In this document: positions 7,298 through 21,472 of the stretch, in pieces | Position numbering within the stretch: position 1 is the first letter of the stretch | Layout of the letters: each line of letters begins with the position of its first letter | Assembly (NCBI GenBank): GCA_025357635.1 | Contig: JANXOV010000073.1 | Coordinates: 1 to 64,000 of the forward strand | Reading direction: 5' to 3' | Source of the DNA: Pseudomonadota bacterium | GTDB taxonomy: Bacteria; Pseudomonadota; Gammaproteobacteria; Steroidobacterales; Steroidobacteraceae | DNA: 64,000 nucleotides | Translations under genes and position numbers: made by a program | Notes under the pieces: generated by a model | What the model saw: only the letters and a program-made list of their open reading frames with translations | What the model was told of the DNA's origin: nothing | Database searches by the model: none

Positions 7298-9106
7298 TCA
7301 TGCGCTGAGCCGTTCATCGGCATCGGGCAACTGGTGTTGCAGAAAATGCGCGGCGTCCGTCTTGCCCATGTACTTGTCCAGCACGCGCACGTCGGTCTTG
7401 CGCAGATCCACCACCAGCAGGCAATCGATGGAGTCGCTGAAATCCGCATCGACATTGAAGCCGACGATCTTGCCGCCGAGCTTCAGGTATTGGCGCAGCA
7501 GCACCGGAATGCCCTTGCCGTCGGCTTCGAGGTTGCTCACGACATCGCCCAGGGACTCGAGCGACTGCGGACCCGGCCAGGGGTGAATCAGCGTCTTCAA
7601 GGACATGCGCCGGCGCAAGCGGTTGCGCGGCTTGACGCAGCGGGCAAGATCGGCCGCGAAATGCTCGCGCGAGAGATACTCGCGCAGAAACTCCTTGGAC
7701 AAGGGGTGATAGTCATTGCTGATGCTGACGGCGCCGAACAACACCGAATAGCGCGGATTGCGCGCGACGTAGGCTGCGATGCCCTTCCACAGCAACAGCA
7801 GCGGCGTGAATGATCGCTGATATTCCTGTCGAACGAAGGAGCGGCCCAGTTCCAGCGCCGGTCGCTGTTGCTCGAAGAAGCTGCGATGAAAGCGGAACAG
7901 ACTCTGCGTATACAGTCCGCTGAGCCCGCTGACCCGCAGGATCTCATCCGACCGTCCGATGCGGTAGGCGCCGGCAATCTCGCCTCGGGTCTCGTTCCAG
8001 ATGAACAGGTGGTCGTAATAATCGTCAAAACGGTCCAGATCGGTGGCGCGCCCGGTGCCCTCGCCGACGCTGCGGAAGGTGATCTCCCGCAGGCGGCCGA
8101 TCTCGGCGATCACCGCCGGCGCCTGTTGGCGGGTGGCCACGACCACGCTCAATTCGCCATTGCTCGACAGGCGTTGCAAGTCGGGCAGCGCAGCGATCTG
8201 TGCGGCCAGCACTTGTGGGTCGCTCGCCGCGGCAACCGGCTGACCCACCGCTTTGGCGGCCTCGGCCTTGGGGCGCACGACAGTCTCAACGGCCAGCGCA
8301 TACACCTGCAGCCGCAGATGACTGGCCAGCACATCGTTCTTTTCGATGCCGGCGATCCGGGCGGGTTCGACCGGCTTGCCGATGCTGATCAGGACCTCTT
8401 GGCGCGCCTTGTTCAACAACTCGCGCGGCAGCAGTGCGGTGCGCAGCAGCGGATGCACCAGGCCTGCCAGCTGAAACATCCAGCTGTTGTGGCCGCCGAA
8501 ATAGACCGGTGTGACCGGCGCGCCGCTCATGCGCACGATGCGCGCGGCCGAATCCGGCCACACGGGGTCGATGATGCCGCCGGCGTCCACCTTCAAGTGC
8601 GACACTTCACCAGAAGGGAACATCGCCAGCATGCCGCCGGATTCCACCCAGCGCAGGGCCTTGCGCACGCCGCTCACGTTTTCGCGTATGCCGCCGCGGC
8701 CGTTGAACAGGTCGACACTGATGAACAGTTCGCTCAATTCCGGAATCCGCGCCAGGAAGCGGTTCGTCAGAATCCGCACATCGGGACGGCGCTTGAGCAG
8801 CAATTGCGCCAGCAGCAGCCCGTCGAGCCCGCCAAACGGATGGTTCGCAACCGCGATCGCAGGACCGGTGGCGGGAATGGCGGCAAGACCGGCGCCGAGA
8901 ATCCGGGTGCGCACCTGCAGATGCTGGATGACCAGATCGACAAATTCCGCTGCCGTGTCTGCCGGCGGAATCCCGCGATAAAAATCGCTGAGCTTGTCCA
9001 GCGCCAGCGCGCCGTCGGCGACGCGGGTGAAGGCGCGCTTGAACGTCGGTAGGCGCGAAGAACGGGGGCGGTGACCACCGATGGAAAGGGCTCGCTGCTG
9101 CATCAT
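7298..9106 (-). CDS. olsF: Bifunctional acyltransferase, OlsF-like ornithine lipid synthase
   Basis: The 602-residue protein has two domains. The N-terminal half is a PlsC-type O-acyltransferase with NHPFGGLDG (His89, Asp95) and the FPSGE motif (about 164-168). The C-terminal half is an OlsB/hemolysin-like GNAT N-acyltransferase (REITFRSVGEGTG, DLDRFDDYYDHLFIWN, ELGRSFVRQEYQ). This fusion order is that of OlsF. OlsF makes lyso-ornithine lipid by N-acylation with its C-terminal domain and completes it with its N-terminal domain, giving phosphorus-free membrane lipids. It starts 22 bp after the LpxH-like gene on the same strand. The amino-acid substrate (ornithine or other) is inferred from the family. 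Confidence 0.82.
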   Translation of the reverse strand: MMQQRALSIGGHRPRSSRLPTFKRAFTRVADGALALDKLSDFYRGIPPADTAAEFVDLVIQHLQVRTRILGAGLAAIPATGPAIAVANHPFGGLDGLLLAQLLLKRRPDVRILTNRFLARIPELSELFISVDLFNGRGGIRENVSGVRKALRWVESGGMLAMFPSGEVSHLKVDAGGIIDPVWPDSAARIVRMSGAPVTPVYFGGHNSWMFQLAGLVHPLLRTALLPRELLNKARQEVLISIGKPVEPARIAGIEKNDVLASHLRLQVYALAVETVVRPKAEAAKAVGQPVAAASDPQVLAAQIAALPDLQRLSSNGELSVVVATRQQAPAVIAEIGRLREITFRSVGEGTGRATDLDRFDDYYDHLFIWNETRGEIAGAYRIGRSDEILRVSGLSGLYTQSLFRFHRSFFEQQRPALELGRSFVRQEYQRSFTPLLLLWKGIAAYVARNPRYSVLFGAVSISNDYHPLSKEFLREYLSREHFAADLARCVKPRNRLRRRMSLKTLIHPWPGPQSLESLGDVVSNLEADGKGIPVLLRQYLKLGGKIVGFNVDADFSDSIDCLLVVDLRKTDVRVLDKYMGKTDAAHFLQHQLPDADERLSA

Positions 9107-9128
9107 GGGGTGCCGGCTCCTGTCCGCG

Positions 9129-9983
9129 TCAACGCAACTGCGCGATGCGGGCGACCAGAGCGGCCGCGACCGGTGCCGTTGCAGGGTCGAGCGCCGCCGG
9201 GACGGTTGCAGCGGGCAGCACGGCGGATGGAGCGGCCGTCAGCAGCCGCTCGCGGATCTTCGGCCACTCGATCAGGCTGAGCCGCCCGTTCATGTCCTCG
9301 ACCAGCGAGGTGCAGCTCTCCACCCAGTCGCCGTCGTTGCAATACAGGATGCCGTCCATGTCGCGCATCTCGGCGCGGTGAATGTGGCCGCAGACCACCG
9401 CGTCGACATTGCGCTTGCGCGCAGCCTGCGCGACCGAGTCTTCAAAACAACCGATGTACTGCACGGCCTTCTTGGTCTTATTCTTGAGATAGCCGGCCAA
9501 TGACCAGTGCGGCAGGTCGAAGCGGCGGCGCACCCAGTTGATGTAGGGGTTGATGGCAAGAAGAATGTCGTAGATATTGCTGCCGACCTTGGCAAGCCAA
9601 GGGCTGAACTTGACGACATTGTCGAACTCATCGCCATGCAGGATCAGCATGCGGCGGCCGTCAGCTGTCTCATGAATGTATTCGTTATGTATTTCGAGGT
9701 TGCCGAACACGCTGCCGTCGAAATCCCGGAACACTTCGTCGTGATTGCCGGGCACGAAAATCACCTTGGTGCCGCGCTTGGCCTTGCCGAGAATCGTGCG
9801 CACCACGTTGTTGTGCGATTGCGGCCAGAACATGGTCTTCTTCATGCTCCAGACGTCGATGATGTCACCGACCAAGAACAGGGTGTCCATTTCAACCTGG
9901 TGCAAAAACTCGAGCAGCAGATCGGCGCTGCACCCCTTGAAGCCGAGGTGAATGTCGGAGATGAAGACAGTGCGCAGGCGCAT
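9129..9983 (-). CDS. LpxH-like UDP-2,3-diacylglucosamine diphosphatase family metallophosphoesterase
   Basis: The 284-residue calcineurin-like phosphoesterase shows all five metal-site motifs: SDIHLG (near the N-terminus), GDIIDVW, GNHDE, HGDEFD and GHIHRAE. The insert with KFSPWLAKVGSNIYD... NKTKKAV is typical of the LpxH-related group that hydrolyses UDP-diacylglucosamine in lipid A synthesis. Members of this particular branch (with the C-terminal ILYCNDGDWVESCT) are often extra copies alongside a canonical LpxH, so the true substrate is uncertain. A good GGAGGA site precedes the ATG. The Ala/Pro-rich tail after residue 255 is probably disordered. It heads a likely operon with olsF. Confidence 0.82.
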   Translation of the reverse strand: MRLRTVFISDIHLGFKGCSADLLLEFLHQVEMDTLFLVGDIIDVWSMKKTMFWPQSHNNVVRTILGKAKRGTKVIFVPGNHDEVFRDFDGSVFGNLEIHNEYIHETADGRRMLILHGDEFDNVVKFSPWLAKVGSNIYDILLAINPYINWVRRRFDLPHWSLAGYLKNKTKKAVQYIGCFEDSVAQAARKRNVDAVVCGHIHRAEMRDMDGILYCNDGDWVESCTSLVEDMNGRLSLIEWPKIRERLLTAAPSAVLPAATVPAALDPATAPVAAALVARIAQLR

Positions 9984-10128
9984 GTTCGAATCCTCCGCGT
10001 CGCTATGACACGGGACCAGATTCGCGCCAGCGTGTTACGGCCACATGACCGCGGGGAGAAGATTTGTTTACAACAGAGGAACTTAGCCGTGGAACATCAC
10101 GTGGAATTGTAATTATGTGAGACGCGTC

Positions 10129-10851
10129 TCAAACCGGGCCGGCGCCGTTCGACGGCACCGCGAACCGGTAGCCGAAACCCCGCACCGTCTGGATGTACTC
10201 CTCATAACCCGGATCGGCCAGGATCTTGCGCAGGCGCTGCACGTTGACATCGACGGTGCGCACATCGACCTCGCAGTCCTTGCCCCACACCTGCGAGAGC
10301 AACTGATCGCGGCTGAAGGTGCGCCCCGCGTGCGACATCAAGAACTCCAGCAGACGGTATTCGGCGCCGCGCAGATTCAGCAGCTGCCCGCGCGCGCTCA
10401 CGCGGTTGGTGGTCGAGTTCAATTCCAGGTCATCGAAACTCAGCGCCGTCTTTCGCTCCTGCAACCGATGTGAGCGCAGCACCGCCAGCACCCTTGCCAC
10501 GACCTCGCGCGGCGAAAAGGGCTTGGCGATGTAATCATCGGCGCCGGACTCCAGGCCGGTCACCACGTCGTGCTCACTGGTGAGTTCCGACAGGATGATG
10601 AGCCGCACGGTCTGCGGGGCGCGCATGGCGCGCACGCGGCGGATCAGCTCCAGCGCCGCGAACCCCGGCATGTTCCAGTCCAGCATCACCAGCAACGGCG
10701 GGCGGTCGGAGAAGCGCGTCATGGCGGCCGCGCCATCGACCTCTGAACGGACGCTGAATCCCAACTCGGACAATCGCTGACGGACGGGCTCGAGCGCAGA
10801 CAGATCCGGGTCGACGATGAGAATGTGTCTGGTGGTTTCTGTTGCGAGCAT
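10129..10851 (-). CDS. OmpR/PhoB-family response regulator
   Basis: The 240-residue protein has an N-terminal receiver domain with phospho-acceptor Asp58 (VMLDWNMPG), switch Ser88 and Lys110 (IAKPFSP). A C-terminal winged-helix DNA-binding domain ends with the usual RTVDVNVQRLRK and VRGFGYRF motifs. It most resembles PhoB, but no sensor kinase (PhoR) or Pho operon lies next to it, so the partner kinase must be elsewhere. Its target genes are unknown. If it is PhoB-like, the neighbouring olsF (ornithine lipids replace phospholipids during phosphate starvation in several bacteria) would be a sensible target. That link is inference. Confidence 0.9.
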   Translation of the reverse strand: MLATETTRHILIVDPDLSALEPVRQRLSELGFSVRSEVDGAAAMTRFSDRPPLLVMLDWNMPGFAALELIRRVRAMRAPQTVRLIILSELTSEHDVVTGLESGADDYIAKPFSPREVVARVLAVLRSHRLQERKTALSFDDLELNSTTNRVSARGQLLNLRGAEYRLLEFLMSHAGRTFSRDQLLSQVWGKDCEVDVRTVDVNVQRLRKILADPGYEEYIQTVRGFGYRFAVPSNGAGPV

Positions 10852-10914
10852 ACGACGCTCGCATTTAAGGAACTCAGTCTTACACTACGTTGACGATTTT
10901 GTGACGGGACGAAA

Positions 10915-11112
10915 TTAAATGTTGTGAGCGCGCACGGATCTCACCGTCACGAGGGGGTGCTTGTGCAGCGGCGCCGGCTTGTTCGCTGTGGTTGTGACCG
11001 CATCGTTGTCGCTGAAGTTCCACGCGGCGAGCAACAATCCCAATGCCAGCCAATTGCGCGCGCCGTCGCTGCGCAGTGCAAACCAGGGATGGGTCGGATG
11101 GTGCGAAGTCAT
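10915..11112 (-). CDS. Small hypothetical protein with one hydrophobic segment
   Basis: The 65-residue ORF starts at the second ATG of ATGACCATG, 8 bases after AGGAG (MTSHHPTHPWFALRSDGARN...). The longer version in the ORF track lacks a better start. A hydrophobic stretch NWLALGLLLAAWNF could be a single membrane helix, and a polar, His/Pro-containing tail follows. It lies between two response-regulator genes and is divergent from pdsR. No family is recognised. The good ribosome-binding site is the main support. Confidence 0.5.
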   Translation of the reverse strand: MTSHHPTHPWFALRSDGARNWLALGLLLAAWNFSDNDAVTTTANKPAPLHKHPLVTVRSVRAHNI

Positions 11113-11276
11113 GGTCATTTCTCCTGCCGGTTGTGTGCGTCCGGTGATGACAGTTGACCGCGGCGGCCGCCGTGGGTACGGGCGCAATCCGGCCAAACCG
11201 GCTGCAAAATCTGATGAATTGTGGCGAGCGGTGCGCCCCCGGCCAGCCGGCGCGGTCGATGGGCTATGATCTGCGC

Positions 11277-11966
11277 ATGAAAAAGAGCATTGCCATCGTC
11301 GAAGATGAGGCGGCGCTGCGGGAGAATTACGCGGCGGCGTTGGCCCGGCTGGGCTATCAGGTCAAGACCTTCGCCAACCGCAAAACGGCCCTGCAGGCGT
11401 TTGCCGTTCGTCTGCCGGATCTGGTCATCATCGACATTTCACTGGAAGACGAGGCCGAGGGCGGGTTCGATCTGTGCCGCGACCTGCGCGCCCTGTCGGC
11501 CGAATTGCCCCTGATCTTTCTGACCGCGCGCGACAGCGAACTGGACGCCGTGTCGGGGCTGCGCCTCGGCGCGGACGACTTCCTGACCAAGGATGTCAGT
11601 CTGCCGCACCTCGCCGCGCGGGTGGCGGCGCTGTTCCGGCGCATCGATGCGCTGCGCCGTCCCGAGGATGCCGCGCAGGTCCTGCGGCGCGGCGCCTTGT
11701 CCATCGATTCGGAGAAGATGCAGACGACCTGGAACGGTCAGGCGGTTTCCTTGAGCCTGACCGAATTCTGGATCGTGCATGCGCTGGCGAAAAACCCGGG
11801 CCACGTGAAGAACCGGCAGCAGCTCATGGATGCCGCCAACGTGGTGCTGGATGACAACACCATCACCTCGCAGATCAAGCGGGTGCGGCGCAAGTTCCAA
11901 AGTGTCGATGCCACATTCGATGCCATTCAGACGGCCTACGGCATGGGATACCGCTGGGTCGAGTGA
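11277..11966 (+). CDS. pdsR: PdsR-like response regulator (proteobacterial dedicated sortase system type)
   Basis: The 229-residue OmpR-family regulator has a receiver domain with Asp53 (VIIDISLEDE), Thr83 and Lys105 (LTKDVSLP), then a winged-helix domain (TEFWIVHALAKNPGHVKNRQQL... SQIKRVRRKFQ). The overall pattern and length match regulators called the proteobacterial dedicated sortase system response regulator. The ATG at 11277 is chosen because the receiver fold starts there; the track start (11154) adds 41 non-homologous residues. The last codons overlap the kinase start by four bases (GTGA), so the two are translationally coupled. Confidence 0.85.
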   Translation: MKKSIAIVEDEAALRENYAAALARLGYQVKTFANRKTALQAFAVRLPDLVIIDISLEDEAEGGFDLCRDLRALSAELPLIFLTARDSELDAVSGLRLGADDFLTKDVSLPHLAARVAALFRRIDALRRPEDAAQVLRRGALSIDSEKMQTTWNGQAVSLSLTEFWIVHALAKNPGHVKNRQQLMDAANVVLDDNTITSQIKRVRRKFQSVDATFDAIQTAYGMGYRWVE

Positions 11967-14008
11967 GCATCCGGCTGCAGCTGCTGTTGATGTCCCTCGC
12001 CACGCTGGTGCTGCCATGGGCCGGGTGTCAGTACGCGCGCGAGGTGCAGACCGTGCTGCGCGCCTCGCAGGAGCAGGCGTTGCTGGCGGCTTCCGGGACC
12101 ATTGCGAACGCGCTGTCGGCGCAGCCGCAGCGTATGTTTCACAGTGCGCAGTCGGGCAGCAAGTTCGATGCGGGCGGCGGCGACATTTATGCATTTCCTC
12201 TGCGCGCCACGCCGTTGCTGGATGGCTACCGGGACGACTGGGATGTGCCGCTGGAGCCGCGGGCGCTGCCTTCCGCGTCGGGCTTGCGCGCACGCATGCA
12301 GGCCGGCGTCACCGACCGGTATCTGTTCGTGTACGTTGAAGTGGACGATTCGCACTGGGATCCGCAGGCCGGGGAAACTTCCGCCGCCGATGCGGACCGG
12401 ATCGAATTCGCGCTGCAGGACCCGGACGGCGCGCTGGAGAATTACCTGTTCGCCACCAACGCACCGGGCATGGTGGCCGCGCAGACCACGGTGCGCGGCG
12501 ATGACGGCAGCGTGCGGCTGGTCAGCGAACCGCGCATCCAGGGGTTCTGGCTGCAGACTGCGCGCGGCTATACGCTGGAGTTTCGCGTGCCGATGGCCCT
12601 GGTGGGCGCACGCTTGTGGATCGAGGCCATCGACGGCGCCAGTCCGGTGCGGCGCCGCGCCGGCACTCTCGGCGGCGCCGACAAACTGACCGGCGGTCGC
12701 TTGTTCTTCTCCTCGGGGAGTCTGATCGAGTGGCTGTCGCCGTTCATTCGCAACGGCACGGGCGCCACGGTGATCGACGCCAACGCGTTGAAACTGGCCA
12801 CCGCCGGATCGGCGGAAGCCGCGGCGGCGCCGGGTGACGAAGAAGCCCAGGTCGCCTGGTATCGCCGCTTCCAGGCCATGGACATTCAGCACCTGCCCTC
12901 ACGCAAACCGCTGGCGGACCGGCTGGAGGGCGCGCATGTGGATGCCGCGTTGCTGGGACATCCCCAGGCACAGTGGTATCGGGTGGGCAGCCACGATGAA
13001 ATCCTGCTGGCCGCGGCCGCGCCTGTCATGGCCAATGGGCATGCGATCGGCGCCGTGGTGCTCGAGCAGGCCGGCGATCAGCTGCTGGGTCTGCGCGACC
13101 GCGCATTGAGCCGGCTGTTCAATCTGACCCTGATCGCCACCGGCATTGCGGTGATCTTCGTTCTGGGATTCGCCAGCCGCCTCAGCAGTCGCATCGGCAA
13201 GCTGCGCGAGGCGGCGGACACGGCGCTGTCGGCGGACGGGACACTCGCCACCACGCTGCCTGAGTCCGGCGCCGGCGATGAGATCGGCGCGCTGTCGCGC
13301 AGCTTCGCGCGCATGCTGACGCGCCTGAGCGAACACACACGGTATCTGCGCACCCTCGGCGGCAAGCTCTCGCACGAGCTGCGCACGCCGCTCAGCATCG
13401 TCAAATCCTCGCTCGACAACCTGGAGCTGGAAGGCGCATCGGCCAGCCAGCAGATCTACCTGACGCGCGCGCGCGATGGCGCGGAACGATTGCAGCAGAT
13501 CCTGGGCGCGCTGGGCGCGGCGGCGCGCACCGAAGAGAGCATTCGCCAGGCCGACCGGGTTGGTTTCAACTTGAAGGAACTGGTCGAATCCGCCGTGGCG
13601 GCCTATCGCGACAGCTTCGCGCCGGCGCGATTCGTTCTCGAGGTTCCCGTGGAGGCCTGCCATTGGCGCGGGGCTCCCGAGTTGATCGTCCAGATGCTGG
13701 ATAAGCTCGTGGAAAACGCCGTGGACTTCACGCCGCCCGAGGGCAGCATCCGCATCGCGCTATCCAGGGACGCCGGCCGTTATCTGCTGCAGGTGGGCAA
13801 CGACGGCGCTCTCATACCGGAGAGTCTGTTGCCACGGCTGTTTGAATCCTTGTTTGAAATGCGCGATACCAAGGACGATCGCCCGCATTTCGGCTTAGGG
13901 TTGTACATCGTCCGTTTGATCGCGGAGTTTCATGGCGGCGTGGCGCAGGTCGCCAATCGCGAGGATGGCAGCGGCGTGGAGTTCACGATTTCGCTGCCGA
14001 TGCTCTGA
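11963..14008 (+). CDS. pdsS: PdsS-like sensor histidine kinase with CBM9-like sensory domain
   Basis: The 681-residue membrane kinase starts at GTG. Domains in order: TM1 (about 5-22); a periplasmic region containing a carbohydrate-binding-family-9-like (DOMON-type) fold (LLDGYRDDWDVP ... YTLEFRVPMALVG, about 80-240); TM2 (about 387-410); HAMP; HisKA with His471 (SHELRTPLS); and HATPase (N box ENAVDFTP, G box HFGLGLYIV). The start LLLMSLATLVLPWAGCQYAREV is typical of kinases annotated with the dedicated-sortase system. The CBM9-like domain suggests sensing of a polysaccharide or envelope glycan. No sortase is in the window, so the signal and outputs are unknown. Confidence 0.85.
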   Translation: MSIRLQLLLMSLATLVLPWAGCQYAREVQTVLRASQEQALLAASGTIANALSAQPQRMFHSAQSGSKFDAGGGDIYAFPLRATPLLDGYRDDWDVPLEPRALPSASGLRARMQAGVTDRYLFVYVEVDDSHWDPQAGETSAADADRIEFALQDPDGALENYLFATNAPGMVAAQTTVRGDDGSVRLVSEPRIQGFWLQTARGYTLEFRVPMALVGARLWIEAIDGASPVRRRAGTLGGADKLTGGRLFFSSGSLIEWLSPFIRNGTGATVIDANALKLATAGSAEAAAAPGDEEAQVAWYRRFQAMDIQHLPSRKPLADRLEGAHVDAALLGHPQAQWYRVGSHDEILLAAAAPVMANGHAIGAVVLEQAGDQLLGLRDRALSRLFNLTLIATGIAVIFVLGFASRLSSRIGKLREAADTALSADGTLATTLPESGAGDEIGALSRSFARMLTRLSEHTRYLRTLGGKLSHELRTPLSIVKSSLDNLELEGASASQQIYLTRARDGAERLQQILGALGAAARTEESIRQADRVGFNLKELVESAVAAYRDSFAPARFVLEVPVEACHWRGAPELIVQMLDKLVENAVDFTPPEGSIRIALSRDAGRYLLQVGNDGALIPESLLPRLFESLFEMRDTKDDRPHFGLGLYIVRLIAEFHGGVAQVANREDGSGVEFTISLPML

Positions 14009-14162
14009 CGAAACGGTCTCAGCAATTCTGTTTCGCAATGTATGCTTGATTGCGACGCACCATCTGATTTGCGACAGACAGCGGCGGGAATCTTATCAAT
14101 AACAAGCCATTTGGATGCAAATCCATTAAAGTAATACCTGATAATTTCTGAGTGTTACCTCG

Positions 14163-14405
14163 ATGGCAACAAATATGACGAGCAAAGGTCAGGTGACCGT
14201 TCCGAAGAGTGTGCGTGACTATCTGGGTCTGAAGCCTGGTGTCGCCGTGACCTTCGAACGCCAGCCGGGCGGCGAAATCGTCCTCCGGCCAGTCAAACGA
14301 GGCGCGAAGTCTCGACCCAGTGTCTTCGCCAAGTTTAGAGGCAGCGCGACCATAAAAATGACGACCGATGAAATAATGGCGCTGACGCGCGATCAGGACG
14401 AATGA
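14163..14405 (+). CDS. vapB: VapB-type antitoxin (AbrB/SpoVT fold)
   Basis: The 80-residue protein has an N-terminal AbrB-type swapped-hairpin DNA-binding domain (TSKGQVTVPKSVRDYLGLKPG, roughly residues 6-26). Its C-terminal tail (TIKMTTDEIMALTRDQDE) should wrap around the PIN toxin. It overlaps the downstream toxin gene by four bases (ATGA), the usual arrangement for this pair. Such antitoxins neutralise the toxin and, with it, repress their own promoter. The operator would lie in the 154-bp AT-richer region before the gene. Confidence 0.9.
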   Translation: MATNMTSKGQVTVPKSVRDYLGLKPGVAVTFERQPGGEIVLRPVKRGAKSRPSVFAKFRGSATIKMTTDEIMALTRDQDE

Positions 14406-14800
14406 TTCTAGTCGATACGAACGTACTGTTAGATGTGTTTCAGGACGATTCGCAGTGGGCAAAATGGTCGCAGGATCAGCTCGATACCGCCCTGCTCACA
14501 GATCGACTTGCCATCAATGCGGTGATCTACGCTGAGCTATCGATCGCTTACAGCAGGATCGAGGATCTTGAAAAAGTCGTCGCTGGCACGTCGCTTAAAG
14601 TCGAAGCCATGCCGCGCGAAGCATTATTCCTCGCAGGAAAGGTGTACCGCGACTACAGGCGCAAACAAGGGCGCAAGACAGGAGTCCTGCCTGATTTCTT
14701 CATTGGTGCGCACGCTGCCGTACAGAATTGCCCGATTCTCACGCGTGACACGGCCCATTACAGGACCTACTTTCCCGGTGTGCGGCTCATCTGCCCGTAG
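14402..14800 (+). CDS. vapC: VapC-type PIN-domain ribonuclease toxin
   Basis: The 132-residue PIN-domain protein carries the four acidic metal ligands: Asp5 (ILVDTNVLLD), Glu45 (YAELSIAY), Asp98 (LPDFFIGAHA) and Asp116 (LTRDTAHYR). VapC toxins are Mg2+-dependent endoribonucleases, often cutting tRNA or rRNA, released when the antitoxin is degraded. Length is normal and no inactivating change is seen, so the module looks functional. The gene converges on gltD with 40 bp between them. Confidence 0.92.
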   Translation: MILVDTNVLLDVFQDDSQWAKWSQDQLDTALLTDRLAINAVIYAELSIAYSRIEDLEKVVAGTSLKVEAMPREALFLAGKVYRDYRRKQGRKTGVLPDFFIGAHAAVQNCPILTRDTAHYRTYFPGVRLICP

Positions 14801-14840
14801 CGCAGCGGTGAGTTCTGAGCTGCCGCCGCAATGGCGTCCG

Positions 14841-20775
<5,935 letters not shown>

Positions 20776-20943
20776 AACCCGCCGTGCCGTGCGGTTTTGG
20801 CCGCATAGCCTAATAAAAACAATCGCTTAAAGCCGGTTCGTGCGCTTTGCAATGCGCCGCGCGTGGGGGTGGCGGATGCACCGCTACACCAATGTCTATG
20901 GCTTCATAATACCCAGGTGGCGGGTATCGTCAATCGGCAATTC

Positions 20944-21393
20944 CTACGCGCCGGCGATGTAGCGCTGCAGCTGCTCGATTTCTTCGCGTTGCTCATCGAT
21001 CACGGCCTTGACCAGATCGCCGATCGACAAAACGCCCACGACCTTGGAATTGCTCACCACCGGCAGATGCCGGATGCGCTTGTCGGTCATGATCTGCATG
21101 CAGTGGTGCACGGTGTCCTCGGGCCGAACGGTGATCACCGGCGAACTCATGATCTCGCCCACCGTGGTGTCGGCCGAGGAGCGGCCCTTGAGAATGACCT
21201 TGCGTGCGTAATCCCGTTCGGACAGCACGCCCAGCAGCTCCGCGTCCTGCATGACGAGCAGCGCGCCCACATGCCATTGCGCCATCACGCCAATCGCGTG
21301 CAGGACGGAATCCTCAGATCGCACGGATAGAACCTCGCCGGATTTCTGATCGAGCAGATGCTTGACGGTTTGCATGACTTCAAACTCCCCCAC
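20944..21393 (-). CDS. Tandem CBS-domain protein
   Basis: The 149-residue protein is almost entirely two CBS motifs (HAIGVMAQWHVGALLVMQDAELLGVLSERDYARKV and HCMQIMTDKRIRHLPVVSNSKVVGVLSIGDLVKAV), which fold into a Bateman module that usually binds adenine nucleotides. Stand-alone CBS proteins of this type are common and mostly uncharacterised. It lies 168 bp upstream of gltB on the same strand and is divergent from the oligopeptidase gene. A regulatory link with GltBD is possible but unsupported. Confidence 0.9.
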   Translation of the reverse strand: MGEFEVMQTVKHLLDQKSGEVLSVRSEDSVLHAIGVMAQWHVGALLVMQDAELLGVLSERDYARKVILKGRSSADTTVGEIMSSPVITVRPEDTVHHCMQIMTDKRIRHLPVVSNSKVVGVLSIGDLVKAVIDEQREEIEQLQRYIAGA

Positions 21394-21472
21394 CCTTGCA
21401 TGGTCCGTCGGCGTCAGATGCGCCGTTTGACACGTCTATACTTGCGCTCTTTCCCGCCGGACGTCAATTGAC

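Noticed and set aside
7868-9052. 394-aa plus-strand ORF
   Set aside because: Antisense to the OlsF-like gene.
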